This document shows, in pieces, positions 46,007 through 57,606 of a stretch of DNA of 64,000 nucleotides (position 1 is its first letter; every line of letters begins with the position of its first letter). Source of the stretch: Cristatella mucedo (taxonomy: Eukaryota; Bryozoa; Phylactolaemata; Cristatellidae); assembly GCA_009760855.2 (NCBI GenBank), contig WPIO01000097.1, positions 1,509,586 through 1,573,585 on the forward strand, written 5' to 3'. The notes beneath the pieces were generated by a model. The model worked only from the letters and a program-made list of their open reading frames with translations. It had not been told where the DNA came from and did not search any database. The position numbers were made by a program, and so were the translations under genes.

Positions 46007-46546
46007 CTGGCTGCACGAGACAGCAGGCGAAGCTGTCAAGGCAGCACAGCCAAGCATCTGCTGCTCCAGCGGCAGCGGGTGGGCGGGGACACAAAGGCCC
46101 AGCTCCACCCAGATAGAGGATTGGCAGTAGGAAGCAGGTGGTCGTGGACAACCTCCCACTGCCTGTCTTACCGCAGGCCAACAATAACCAAGCCGTCCCC
46201 CCACCCTAGGCAGTGGTCGACGATCGTTGGCCCCTGCCGTCGAAGTCTTGTCGCCCTGGTAAAGTCAGCTGGCTGGCCGGCCTGCCGCTTGCAGGAAACT
46301 CAGGTCGGGCTTCAGGCCAGTGAGCCAGCCAACATTAAGCACAACAATGGCTGGCTTTCTTACACACTGCAGCCTCCATTGAACAAAAGCATGAGGCCAC
46401 ACAATGCCGGCAGGGAGGCTGAATGCTTGAGCTTACATCGCCCTGACACCTGGAAAACTGCTGATGCCAGCTGCTGAACCGGCAAGCGCCAGCCAGCACA
46501 GCATCAGCAGTAGCCCGGCGGTGGCATTAGCAACAGTAGCAAGGCA

Positions 46547-46850
46547 GCAGCAGCAACGGCAGAGATGCAGCAGCAGCAGCAGCAAGACAGCAGCAAGACA
46601 GCAGCAGCAGCAGCAACACAGCGAGCAGCAGCAACAGCTGCAGTGGCAGCAACAGCAGCAAGACAGCAACACAGCGAGGCAGCAGCAGCAACAGCTGCAG
46701 TGGTGGCAGCAGCGGTTGCAGCAGTGGTGGCAACAGCAAAAGAAGAAGAGGCAGCAACGGCAACAGAAGCAGTGGCGGCAACACCAGAGGTGGTGGCAAT
46801 AGCAGCAAGCAGCGGTTGCAGCAGCAGCAGCAGCAGTGGCGGCATGCTGT
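46547..46850. repeat. Interrupted (CAG)n tract
   Basis: About 300 bases of mostly CAG, interrupted by CAA, CGG and AAG. It is open in all plus frames and two minus frames, giving poly-Gln, poly-Ala, poly-Ser or poly-Leu. It lies in intron 7. The open frames are a product of the repeat. Confidence 0.9.
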
Positions 46851-47056
46851 CAGGGCAAGCTGGAGGCCACCTGCACCAAAGGACGGGATGCCGGGATGGG
46901 GGTGCTTACAATTCGACTGCTGGCCGTCGGTACTGGTACATACCGGCAGACATTTCTCAGTGGAGGATGTGCATGCATTGTCGATGGGGCCTGGAGTCAG
47001 GGGGATGGATTGTCTCTGGCCAAAGGATGGGAAGCCAGCTGATAAATATAAAAAAT

Positions 47057-47194
47057 ATAATTCATTTATATAGCGCCCCAAGAGAACTTAATCTCTATTC
47101 AGGCGCTTCACATATGCATCGGGGCTCGAGCCCACGACCTCAGTCAGACCTTGGTCGAGGCGAGCACCTTAACCGCTAGACCAAACCAGCTCGA
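47057..47194 (-). repeat. SINE family S1, minus strand
   Basis: Plus strand: ATAGCGCCCCAAGAGAACTT, TTCAGGCGCTTCACATATGC, GGGGCTCGAGCCCACGACCT, AGCACCTTAACCGCTAGACC. It is the reverse complement of the copy at 33531-33653, with few differences. Confidence 0.87.
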
Positions 47195-47689
47195 CGATCA
47201 GTGCTGGTCATAAGAGGTCTGGTGTAATGTAAGCCAGCTCAGCTGGTCGAGGCGAACAAAGTCCCAAGGTAATTCACGAGTACCGACTTGAAAGCATCTC
47301 TGTCATTGCTACTTCCTACACCAACCTAACATTAATACATGGCATTTTATAATAAAACTAAATTGTTGCCGTGCTCACCACGCACTTTAAATAAATAAGC
47401 ACGTGCTGGCTGCCAGTCACTACATGGCTGTGAGAGCTAACCATGCCTACGAGGAACCTCGTTACAAGTTCAATTTGCATGCTAATCTTGAGGCAATGAA
47501 GCGTCATCTGTCAATGCCGTGTGCTCCAGATGACTGTGCACACACACACAACGGTGCAGGCAACAAGGCAAGGCAGGGCAGGAGGAAAACACGTCTGCAT
47601 GCATATACAGTGTATGCATCCCAATTGGGTAGTTCCACGAGGCCACACACACAAAGTAGGAGTAATGGTAGAGAATATTCTATATAGCA

Positions 47690-48340
47690 AACAGTCTATG
47701 CAGTATATACAGTATTCTATGCAGTCAAAGCCGGAGCGGCTTTCGGTGCACATGCGATGGCCAATAAACTGTATCTTATGGAACACAGACCAAGTGAGAA
47801 AGACTGCTGAGTCAGAATGGTAGTCGAGAAAGTGAGCAGCATGGAAGTAGCACCCCAGGACAGCTGCAAAGGGTGTACTATAGAGTTGGCTGCAGGACAG
47901 AAAATGTCGCTAGAGTCGTGTGAGTTCTACAGTATAGGACCAGCAGAGCAAAAGCTTCTGCTGCAAGCGGTCTTGACATCTCCCCCGAGTCTTAGCACAG
48001 GGGTAAGGTGGCGCTCACACCTCACAACAGTGGGCCGTGGGCTCGAGTCCTGCAGGCTCTTCAGCTGCTATATAAATGAAGCTTTAATCAGCTAACATTT
48101 ATTCTTTTTACTTTTACATGAAGAATAGAACGAATTGATTGTCCATGGAGGACCTCGAGATACGAGGAGGCTTAAACTGGTGCAGCAGTTCAGCCAGGTA
48201 TACTGACGCCAAGCCATGGCAGGCCTCAAGGGTCATGATAAGAAATGTGCATCTATTGATCAACCGGGAGCCAAACTAGCTTTTTAAGCAAAGGAGACAC
48301 ATTGCTGAATTTAATGGATTTGCTGATCATTCTTGCCTCC
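47690..48340 (-). repeat. LINE family B fragment split by a SINE
   Basis: 47690-47980 matches the C-terminal end of family B (for example GAGCAGCATGGAAGTAGC, AGCAAAAGCTTCTGCTGC on plus). 48115-48340 continues with TGTCCATGGAGGACCTCGAG and CTGGTGCAGCAGTTCAGCC. The gap is filled by an S2-like SINE. Confidence 0.7.
47985..48112 (+). repeat. SINE S2-like, nested in LINE B
   Basis: Head: CTTAGCACAGGGGTAAGGTG and GGGCTCGAGTCCTGCAG. End: CTTTAATCAGCTAACATTTA, the S2-type terminus. The middle is shorter than in other copies. Confidence 0.6.
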
Positions 48341-48879
48341 AGACACAGAGCGCGGTAAATGCATTCCTTGTCTGTTGCAGAATTCTCTTTCGAAAACCAA
48401 AGTTCTTGCAAACATCGTATACAGACACCGACACAGCTAAGACCTATTTAAAGCTTAGCTGTTTATTGTGTGACCATAGCATGATAGCAATTACGTGCCT
48501 ATGGATATATAAACGCTTATCACTTCAGGCTGCTGGGTCTGCCTAGCCGGCAGGGGCATTAGATACAGCCGACGGCTGGTAACCGACATCGTAGTTATGA
48601 TCGTGCCCACCTTTCATCGCTTCGTTATCGTAGTTCAAATGCATTCCTAGATATTATGGCTCTTGCTAAGATCCATGAATTATGCATTAACAAAAGAAAA
48701 AGGTGCCACCACGGGGCCAGGCCTCGAGGTGAGACACCGCTTGTCTGGAAGGAACTGTGAGCTGAGTACCACTTCGCTTGGTATTCCTAGCATGGTCTCG
48801 AACCGCTCAGCGTGGTCTCCCTCAAGTATTACTGTGAATCTCTCCAAGTGGTCATCAGGCCTATTATAACTCCGACGGC

Positions 48880-51800
48880 CCAACTTAGCACTTGTCTTCG
48901 GAATCTGCACTTAATGTGAAATAAACTCCTTGTAATAAGCAACATTATTTCTGAAAAATTCCTCGGTCTGCTCGCCTTGATCAAAACTTTGCTAAAATCG
49001 GAAAACTGCCCTACAATTGAAGATACAACACCGACTGGCTTCTCCTTCTTTCACATCCCTAGATCAACCAAATCTGGAGGTTGAGTCGCGATTATCACAT
49101 GCTCAAATTTCAATTTCAAGCCATTTGCAGTACCCCGAAGCAGTCCTACGAATCTATTGTATTGATTTCACCCCCAAAAGGAGCTACCGACGGTGGTACT
49201 AGTCTATCGCCCACCAAGTACAAAGACATCCTGTATATCAGATTTCTCCGATCTCATTTCGATTCTGTGTGCAAGAAATCAATCTTTCCTCATTATGTGT
49301 GATTCCAACGTCTATTTTGAAAACTATTCTGACGCCTTCAGCGCCGAATTTCGTGCACTGACTGACTCACTGTCTCTTGTGGCTCATGTGCATGGCCCTA
49401 CTCAAATCAAGGGTCACACACACGACCAAATTTTCGCATAGAATTGCACTTTGTCATCACCAATTATTACCAAATCCTGCTTATCTGAACGCAGGCAAAT
49501 CTTATTCAGCCTGCAATGCGTGCCCTTTCCTCCTCATCTGAAATCCCCCATGAATAGCAAAACCTCAAGCTCGCTGACATCGATGCTGTTCATGCAAGAA
49601 TATCTGCCTCGCCTCGTCTGCTCAATCCCGCTTCCGACCAGTCATCATTGGTAGATTGCCACAACACAACACTAGCTGACATGTTCGATGAGTTTGCACC
49701 TCTGACTAAACGCTCAGTGCGCCCTCGCCCAGAAGGCCTATGGTTTACCGCAGACATTAAACTAGCAAGGTCAACTAAGCGCAAGCTTGAAAAAGTTTAC
49801 AAAAGACTAGGACTGACTGTCTATAGACAGGCATACGAGGGCTACTGTAGATCGCACCAATCGATCCCAGCCAAGGCCAAGTCTAGCTTCTATAAAAACA
49901 TTGTTGGATCACAGATGCACAATCCAAAAATGCTGATGTCGACTATCAACCATCTCCTTAACCGCTCCCGGGTTAGCTCCTTAACTAGTGATCCCTGTGA
50001 TGATCTAGCTGATCGCTTCTCTAGCTTCTTTGTCAACAAGATTGACAACATCAGGGAGTCTATCCCAAAAATGGCAGCATCGCCCTGGAATCCTGTACCT
50101 CGATTCTTTGCAGCACCTCAATGTCTACATTCAATCAGGTCACTAGTGATCTCGTCCCGAAGTTCATATCCCAATCAAAGATGACAACTAAATCTGTGGA
50201 CCCTATTCCCACTGTCTTGCTTCTACGATGCATCGATCTGCTGTTGCCATACATAACTGACATCATAAATATGTCATTTCAGGTCATATCAGGCCACTAC
50301 TCAAGAATGCAACACTAAACCAAGAGAACTTGAGTAACTTCTGCCTAGTCTCCCTTCTACTGTTTCTAAAAAAAATAACACTGGAGCAAGTTGTGGCACA
50401 CCAGCTGAATTCCTATATTCAAAATTTGAACTGCTAGTAAGTTCCAGTCTGTATTTAGAACAAATCACTCCACAGAGTCGGCATTGCTATGGGTGCTTAA
50501 CGACCCACTAGAAAAGCACTTAGATTGAGTCTCTCTGCTTGTTTTGCTCGATCTTTCGGCAGCTTTTGATACTAGCGATCACCAAGTCTGTCTTGAGTGC
50601 CTCTCATTTCACCTGGGTATCACTGGCACTGCATTGCAATGTTTCAGGTCTTATCGCAGTGGGATACTCCAGGGTATGGATGTGAATAGACAAACATCAT
50701 CCAAGGACCCTCTGAAATATGAGGTGCCTCAGGGATCAGTGCTTGGTCGTATTCTTTTCACCATGAATACTCTCCATCTAGCAGATATGATTGTAAAGCA
50801 CAATCTAAGCTTTCACTTCTATGCAGATGATACCATGTTGTACCATTGCTTTGATCCTTTCCAGCCCTCCAGCACGTCGAATTCTTGCAACTCCCTTGCT
50901 GCATGTATCGGACATCTGCACATGGATGGCAGCAAACTTTTCCAAATCGAATGATGACAAAACCAACTAACTTGTCATTGGCAAACAAAAAATGATTCGG
51001 AAAATGGAATACGTAATGCTGAAAATCGGCTCTGCAACCATATCTCCTGTTGAATATGCACGAAATCTATGTGTCCTGTTTCAAAGTGACCTTTCTTTAG
51101 ACGACCACATTAGCTCAACAGACAAGTCTGCCTACTTTCAGCTACGTGTTGCTAAAATTCGGGCTTGCTTAGACTGGAATAACACATGTAAATTAGTCCA
51201 TGCATTTGTGATATACTACCTTGACTGCTGTAACTAACTGCTTGCTGGTCTACCGACCTGTGCAATCAGGCGCTTACAGCTGGTGAAAAACTCCACAGCT
51301 AGGCTAGTCTGTCGTGAGCGTTGCAATTGCCACATCACACTCCTTTTAGCCGACCAGCAATGGCTTCCAGTCAAGCAACGCATTGACTTCAAGGTTTTGC
51401 TACTCACTTTTAGGTCACTTCACTCCCTTGTTCCAGTCTGCCAATCAGATCCCCCACGAGGCTAAGCATCGTACCACCTGATTTTTAGAATCTAATCGTG
51501 TACCTATACCTTGTACAAACCTCAAATCCTTTGGAGACCGTGCCTTTACTTCGTATGCTCCCAAAGCCTGGAACTAACTTCCGACTTGTGTCACGACATC
51601 TCCCGACATGACCACATTAAAAAAGAAATTAAAAAATCACCTATTTATGACAGTATTTAGTTGATCCCTGTGATTCGACAATTATGTGCTTATGCATGCC
51701 AATACTGTGCATACTGCAACTAATCATAATTGCATGCTGACACTGTGCATGTCACCCCTAACCATGTTATTCTTGCTGTTTATTGAGGAACTACTGCTTA

Positions 51801-51905
51801 CCATTCAATTGCACTTCTTTTGCAGCAAATGTAAAATGCCTATAAAGAGATTGAGTGAGTTTCCATAGGGCACTAAACCAAATGTATTATTACTATTATT
51901 GTTAT
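48880..51905 (+). repeat. LINE family A, longest copy (endonuclease, RT, 3' tail)
   Basis: Order: endonuclease segments (PTGFSFFHIPRSTKSGG, VLVYRPPSTK, CDSNVYFENYSDAF, HGPTQIKGHTHDQIFA); linker (49648-50180); RT with LLDLSAAFDTSDHQVCLECL, EVPQGSVLGRILFTM and HFYADDTMLYHCFDP; C-terminal LDDHISSTDKSAYFQLRVAK and VCRERCNCHITLLLADQQWL; then the 3' untranslated block and (ATT)n end. The endonuclease is of the APE type. Several frameshifts and stops make it inactive. CR1/L2/Jockey-type. Confidence 0.88.
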
Positions 51906-52570
51906 TATGAAACTTTTAAGTATGTAAAAGTTATCCAAGAGACCACCCAGATTGCGACCATATGATGACGGTTGGAGTGCAGCACCTCCAATAGAGGAAT
52001 ACTGTCTCCTAGTCCAGAAGTATGCTGTGGTTGTCCGATGAGAAAGAGTTTAATTTCATCATCGTCTAGCTTAAAGAAACTGACCAAAATCCAGGATTAA
52101 TTGTCTGCAAGGCAGCTATTCAGTTTATCAGCTGCTGCAGCTAATGCCGACGATTTAAATGACAATAACAGCTGGGTGTCATCATCAGCACAGAAGTGAT
52201 AGCCGATCTCACACGCCCAAATTACTTTTCCCAGAGGCTCACTATAAATGGAGAACATTAAAAAAAATACTGGCTGATTCAACAGCCTCTTTCGTATAGC
52301 AACAAAAGAGCTTCTACGGCTATCAACACCACGGCAATAAAGGATCGCCTACCGCAGGATTCGAACTCATGACCTCGGGGCAGAGGTCGTTAAAAGCAAC
52401 CGCCTTACCTTGTGTGCCATCACAGCTCACCTAGGACCAAAAATGGACACAAGTGAAACTACACAGGCGACCGGAATCTAACCATCTAATTCAGGCTTTG
52501 TAACGATAACAGAACGATAGCCGATTTGAATGACTTTATAACAGCTCCTTGATGCAGATGAGCATTAAAA
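51906..52570 (-). repeat. LINE family B, RT fragment, split by SINE S2
   Basis: The minus strand reads the RT block around the catalytic motif (SEPLGKVIWACEIGYHFCAD, DDTQLLLSFKS) and upstream pieces to 52265. It continues at 52435-52570 (AACGATAGCCGATTTGAATG on plus, parallel to 59000-59060). The SINE at 52266-52434 separates the parts. Confidence 0.75.
52266..52434 (-). repeat. SINE family S2, nested in LINE B
   Basis: Plus strand: TGATTCAACAGCCTCTTTCG, AATAAAGGATCGCC, GATTCGAACTCATGACCTCG and TGTGTGCCATCACAGCTCAC. Confidence 0.82.
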
Positions 52571-53005
52571 ATATTGAGCTATGACTCGGCTAAGACATGG
52601 CTATGTCAGTCTACCAGTGAACACGAAGCGGGCTTAAAGAGCGGCTGCGATTGAAATGCATCACGAATGAAAGAGGAGTCGAGTTCCTGTGCATACGAAT
52701 AGGGAGAGAACCGTCTGCTCACGGCCAATCTAGTGAGCGCACGACATTAGGAGAATACGTTGCACCGCCTAGTCAGCACACTCCAGCCACATTGGCAAAC
52801 CTTGAGCAGGGCATCACTGCAAGGCTGCCGTGCACAACAAACGATGGTGCTGGTGCACAAACACAAACAAGGTTGGCTGGCCCCAGCACCGTTGCAGGAA
52901 ACTGAGACGACTTGGATGTTGTCGGAATGCATGCTTTTGCTAGCCAGACACGAACAGCACAAGGAGGCATCAATACAGCATCACTTGTGAGCGCCGGTCA
53001 CATAC

Positions 53006-53093
53006 CTTTTGCGATCTTGGGCAGAGCAGGCAATAAGTTCGTATATCCATGGGCCATTTTCAGCAGTACAGATAATAAAGAAGGCCTTATTGT
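53006..53093 (-). CDS. ARHGEF11/12-like: RhoGEF exon 7: PH domain
   Basis: It encodes DNKAFFIICTAENGPWIYEL and IACSAQDRK. Together with exon 6 this gives DVATDNKAFF...YEL, a hallmark of the ARHGEF11/12 PH domain. The acceptor TTCTGATTTTTGCAG is strong and the donor is AAAAG|GTATGT. It leaves two bases (AG), which exon 8 completes to Arg. The frame also runs open upstream of the acceptor, but that sequence does not resemble PH. Confidence 0.95.
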
Positions 53094-53407
53094 CTGCAAA
53101 AATCAGAAGCCGAGTGTCCATCTTGAGGAAATGGCATGGTCTTTGTTGCAAGGTGAGGGCCAAGAGACCCTAGCCGGGGCCCCCTCCCCGACCAACCCGA
53201 GAGGGTGTCAGGTGGCCAGGTCAGTGGGTTCACCATGTGGCTGGTGGAAAGGTCAAGGTCTCGTCCATTCCTGGTTGACTGCAGCCCAAGGCACGGACTA
53301 GACTGTGTATAGCTCCACATTGCCGGCCTACTACACCCAAATGGAGCAGATGAAATCAATATTGGAGGGGGAGCAAGTGACAGCAGTCCTAAACAGGATA
53401 TGCCCAC

Positions 53408-53657
53408 CTGTGGCGACATCTCGTGTCAGTATTGTGCTCAGTGGTATGACAGGACTGTGTGCCGTGCTCAGCTCCGAAGCTGCAGCCGTCGCCGAGGCGC
53501 TCTGGCAGGCCAGCACCAGCCTCCCCTCGTCGTACACTTGCAAGAGCACCAGCACGGTTTCCAGAAGAACGGCGTGGGCATTTATGCTCTTCCGGTTGGA
53601 CAGTCGCCACGTGATAGGTCCCTCGGCGAACAGCCGGTGCTTTGTCAGGTCCAAATT
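53408..53657 (-). CDS. ARHGEF11/12-like: RhoGEF exon 6: first half of PH domain
   Basis: It encodes NLDLTKHRLFAEGPITWRLS then AHAVLLETVLVLLQ, DEGRLVLACQ and SPVIPLSTILTRDVAT. This is the beta-sandwich of the PH domain, collinear with the LARG/PDZ-RhoGEF PH (NLDLTKRKM..EGP..W; L-L-L-E-D-x-L-V-L-L-Q; SPVIKLS). The acceptor is CTGTCTTTCAG; the donor is CACAG|GTGGGC. It ends with one base, completed by exon 7 to Asp. Confidence 0.95.
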
Positions 53658-54075
53658 CTGAAAGACAGTGCTAATGCCACATGCGGCCTGCAAGCAGCGC
53701 ACTCACGGACAGGGGCGAGCTCACGTGGAAACCAGCGAGGCAGCAGTAGAGCGGCGGCCTCTCATCCACGATTCGAGCGAGCGTGCTTGGGCAAGTCACT
53801 GCAAGATGGGGAGATGCCCTTCGGTAACCTGAGCTTTCCTTTACGGATCGCATCAACGGCGCCTGCTGAGCCAATAGCCAAAGCGAAACGCCAAAAAATC
53901 CCAGATGCACTGGCTAGTGAGATTCGTGTCAATCCGACAGCCTTTGGGAAAACTCGTGCAAACTCTGCACGAAATCGTCAGGCGGCCATCATTTTGCTTG
54001 AGCAAGGCAAACAACACGACTGGGCACGCTCACGATCAGGTACCGCAGGCGATCGACACTGGGAGGGGGGCATAC

Positions 54076-54293
54076 CTTGAAGTTGGCAATCAGGTTGTGC
54101 GTAGATTTTTGGACGGGACTCACGTCGAGGCGCTTCTGTAAGGACTGCAGCAAGTGCTGATTCTCGCATTCCTCGATGGCACTGTTCACGTGAGCCACGA
54201 CGGATTCGCTGAGATAGAGAGCTTCCTCGAGTGCGTGCTTCTCATCGTAAGCACTGTCGGCATTACCGCCTCCGCCACTGCTGCTGCCACCAC
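54076..54293 (-). CDS. ARHGEF11/12-like: RhoGEF exon 5: end of DH and DH-PH linker
   Basis: A glycine/serine-rich start (GGGSSSGGGGNADSAYDEKH) is followed by the last long DH helix (SESVVAHVNSAIEECENQH, LLQSLQKRLDVSP) and the linker STHNLIANFK. In LARG the corresponding helix reads as N-Y-V-N-x-A-V-K-E-x-E-N. The Gly run is an insertion relative to vertebrate family members as I recall them. The acceptor is TTCGCACAG and the donor AAG|GTATGC. Confidence 0.92.
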
Positions 54294-54414
54294 CTGTGCG
54301 AATGCAATGAGTGAGAGTGCAATGACTGACCAATTCGTAAAGAAACGATTGGGACACCTGCAGAGTACGCTGCACTGATGTCATTTCACTATCACTCGTT
54401 ACCGATACCTATTG

Positions 54415-55490
54415 TAAATAGTAATAATAACAATAATAACACACTTGATAAAGCAACTTCAGAGAACTCAATCTCTTTCGAGGCGCTTTGCATTTGTGCC
54501 AAAAGAAAAATGGTCGGATGGTTAGTGGTAGCATGCTCGATTAACGAAAAGAATAACATGGTTAGGAGTGACATGCACAGGGTCAGCATGCAAGTGTTGT
54601 TAGTGGCAGCATGCAACAGTGTCAGCATGCATAAGCACATAAAGAACAAAAAACAGGGACCTACTAAATGCAGTCATAAATATACCTTTTTAATTTCCAT
54701 TTAAATGTTGTCAAGTCAGGGGAAGTCGTGACGAAAGTCGGGAGTGAGTTTCAGGCTTTGAGAGCGCACAAACTAAAGGCAGGGTCTCCAAAGAAGTTGA
54801 GGTTTGCACGAGGTATAGCTAAACAGTTGGATTCCGAAAAGCAGGTATACAATACTTAGCCTGGTGGTGCAGTAGATCTGATAGATAGGCTGGAGCCACA
54901 GAATGAAGGGGCCTAAAAGTGAGCGACAAAACCTTGAAGTCGATGTGTTGCTTGACTGGTAGCCAGTGCAGGCCAGCAAGAACTGGTGTGATGTGACAAC
55001 TGCGACGCTCACGACAGACAAGCCTAGCTACAGAGTTTTGCACCAGCTGTAAAGCACTGACTGCACAAGCCGGTAGGCCAGCAAGCAGCGAGTTACAGAT
55101 GTCAAGACGGGATGTCACAAATACTTGCACAAACTTAGATGTGGTATCCCTGCCTAAACAAGCCCGAATTTTAGCAATGTTATGTAGCTGAAAGTAGACA
55201 GACTTGATTGTGGACCTAATGTGGTCGTCTAATAAAAGGTCACTTTGGAACATGACACCTAGATTTCGTTCAGATTCAACAGGAGATATGCTGACAGAGC
55301 CTATTTTGAGCAGAATGATGAATTTATGAATCACACTTGGCTTGCGAATAACTAGTAAGTTGTTTTTATCATCATTCAATTCATGAAAATTTGCTGTCAT
55401 CCATGTGCAGATGTCATCAATACATGCAGCAAGGGAGTTGAGAGAACTCGACATGCTAGAGGGCTGGGAGGGATCAAAGCAAAGGCTGGT
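54415..55490 (-). repeat. LINE family A, C-terminal part plus tail, minus strand
   Basis: A 211-codon frame is still open (54819-55454): CTWMTANFHELNDDKNNLLV, NLGVMFQSDLLLDDHIRSTI, VTSRLDICNSLLAGLPACAV and LHWLPVKQHIDFKVLSLTFR. The 3' untranslated part and the tail (54415-54495) lie at the low-coordinate end. One of the best-preserved family A fragments; it sits in intron 4. Confidence 0.88.
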
Positions 55491-55494
55491 TGAG

Positions 55495-56227
55495 CCGACA
55501 GCCAGAAATGCACAGCAGAGGCTGCATGGGCAAGGCCATCATGAAACAATGCCACACTCGGGTCTATCACCGGAAGTTAACCCGGTCAGAGTGCCGAAAA
55601 GAAGCGACAGGTCACCAATGCAGCCATTGCTGAGCATGACGGTGGAGAACTGCAACCGATCAATCACAAGTACACTCCGTGACAGGGCATCCTTCTGGGC
55701 TGCCTGGTAGACAGTATGATAGGCAGAAGCCAGCATTTAGATGCAGCTGGCTGTGCTGTGGCACGGCATCCAAAAAAAAAGGGAAAAAAGCATAGCCGAC
55801 CGGATGGGGACGGCGCGTGCATACGTTCCTTATAAATGAGAGGTCTTCAAGTGGTAGTTAAAGTGCATAACCAACCCTCTTCCCCCACTCACGAGGTGAG
55901 CTGGTCCCCATGCACTGGGGGTGAGGTGCAAAGGAGCAGATACATGTGGGCTGCACGGGCTCACGAAGCGCAGAGGCTAGTGCAAGCGCACTCACTCATT
56001 GCCCACCAACTGTAAGCAGCAGCCTCAAAGTTTTGGTAAGGCATGCAAGACCCCCCAATCTTCAAATTAGGCGCCTGATTCAAAGGCTCTTAAAAGTATG
56101 GGGTAACTCAGGGTTCGGTCGCTGCATTTTCACTATCTACACCCCCTGGCCCATATCAGAGCCAAGCACCATGTCGGCTTTCATTTCTATGCCTAGGTGA
56201 CTCAGCCCTACGAATAATTCTATGCTT
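55495..56227. other. Intron 4, unassigned part
   Basis: No exon or repeat family recognised. The stretch around 55540-55700 carries short frames on both strands without motifs. Confidence 0.4.
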
Positions 56228-56530
56228 CTAATGTAAAGTATTGTAATGTAACGTATCTCAACCTGTAACTCCACAGAGCCACAGAGACAAAGTGGGTGCT
56301 ACGAAGGGGAGTTTTCTATCGTACATTTAAAGCCTGCTTTAGGTATGTATACGGTAACCAACAGATTTCACCTCACGAAACAAAGAGAAAGTGAGAAGCA
56401 TAGCTGAGTCAGGAGGGTATTCGAGGAGGTAAGTAGCATGGAAGCAGCAGCTCAGAACAGCTAAAGGATCTGCCATGGTCAGCAGCAGGTCAATAGCTGT
56501 ATTTGCGTAGGAGAGCCTTGCTTTGCATCC
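56228..56530 (-). repeat. LINE family B 3' end, minus strand
   Basis: Plus: GTATCTCAACCTGTAACTCC at the terminus, then AGTGAGAAGCATAGCTGAGT and GCATGGAAGCAGCAGCTCAG. It matches the ends at 5737 and 36690 with more changes. Confidence 0.75.
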
Positions 56531-56534
56531 GACT

Positions 56535-56965
56535 CATTTAGATCAATTGCAGTCTGCATCGACGACATGGGCTATTGTAGTGGCAAAGCCAGGGGGAGGG
56601 GCAGGGGGCATTTGCCCCACACCTTACAGGGGCAACGACCTTGCCAGCCCCCACTCCTATGTAATCAACCCCCTTCCTCGACCGTCACCAAACAAGAAAT
56701 TATTCTTAATTCCAAACGATAAGCAACCACCGGATTCATTTCAAATAAGCAATAACGATTGGGCGCTACAATTTTTCATTAATTGTGGATGTAGCCCAAT
56801 CTACATACAAATCTTGTCGGTGTTGATGCCACTACAGAAAACTTTTGCCAGCCTTGCACCCAGATAAAAATCCTGGCTCCACCACTGGGCATTTGGATGG
56901 CCACTAACTAACTCTGAAGCTCAATGATGATAAGACCAACCTAATGGTCACAAGGATTGGGTAAG
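56535..56965 (+). repeat. LINE family A fragment interrupted by a hAT MITE
   Basis: Left part GTCTGCATCGACGACATGG and right part GATGGCCACTAACTAACTC plus AAGCTCAATGATGATAAGAC reconstitute the family segment ACIDDI..WMAANFLKLNDDKT around the inserted element. Confidence 0.65.
56578..56887. mobile_element. hAT-like MITE (310 bp)
   Basis: Left end TAGTGGCAAAGCCAGGG; right end, inverted, CAGTGGTGGAGCCAGGA. The flanks GGCTATTG and GGCATTTG form an 8-base target duplication with two mismatches. The C-rich/G-rich interior (GGGGCATTTGCCCC) has no transposase. The interruption of a LINE fragment confirms the borders. Confidence 0.7.
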
Positions 56966-57136
56966 CTCTCGGCAGGCACATGGCTAGGATAAAGAAAATA
57001 CTGTCCTCGCCAACGCTGCCTATGAAAATTATGTAGGGACGATAGGCAGGTGTGCGCGATTTCTAAGCATGCTCGGGCGAGCTCACTCACAAGCACAAAT
57101 AACAGGCCACACAGACTGGCATTCACATGTACACAC

Positions 57137-57257
57137 CCGACTGTGTGTGCTTTAAGAGGTTCTGGATAAGCAGAGGATACTTGGACAGCCGCTGCACTTC
57201 TGCGATCAGCAAATCGTAAAGCTGTAGCCGGCGACACTTGGGGCTGCTCTCAGCAGC
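57137..57257 (-). CDS. ARHGEF11/12-like: RhoGEF exon 4: DH domain CR3 helix
   Basis: It encodes CRRLQLYDLLIAEVQRL and SKYPLLIQNLLKHTQ. This is the DH CR3 helix (L-x-x-x-x-x-x-P/A-x-Q-R-x-x-K/R-Y-P-L-L), the most conserved part of Dbl exchange factors and part of the Rho-binding surface. The usual proline before QR is replaced here (IAEVQRLSKY). The acceptor is TTTCTTTGCAG with a long T tract; the donor is TCGG|GTGTGT. It ends with one base of a split Gly codon. Confidence 0.95.
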
Positions 57258-57606
57258 CTGCAAAGAAAAAAAGTACACATATTGCTGCTTGCTAATCAAG
57301 ATGATGTGAATGGCACTGTGCTTGTACAACAGCAACCAGTACTGGTACCACTGACGATGCCAGAACTCTGAATAATCTTTTAATGTCATCAACTATAGAT
57401 ACACAAGCTCATCGCCAGCAATGTCAGCTCTGCAGTTGCATCGCCACTTGCCACCCCTCCACGAGCTGCATAAACACAATTCTCCGGCCTGTCGGGCACT
57501 CGTCGAAAAAATGCACGAATGATAAATCGAAAATTCAGTCGAGAACTAGCCGCCGGGCGCAGCATGGAAAGAAAAACGCAAGCTACATCCTCATTAGCCA
57601 TGCTGG

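Noticed and set aside
46504-47179. Long Gln-, Ala- or Leu-rich open frames on both strands
   Set aside because: All are produced by the CAG tract and its run into SINE S1; no independent coding evidence.
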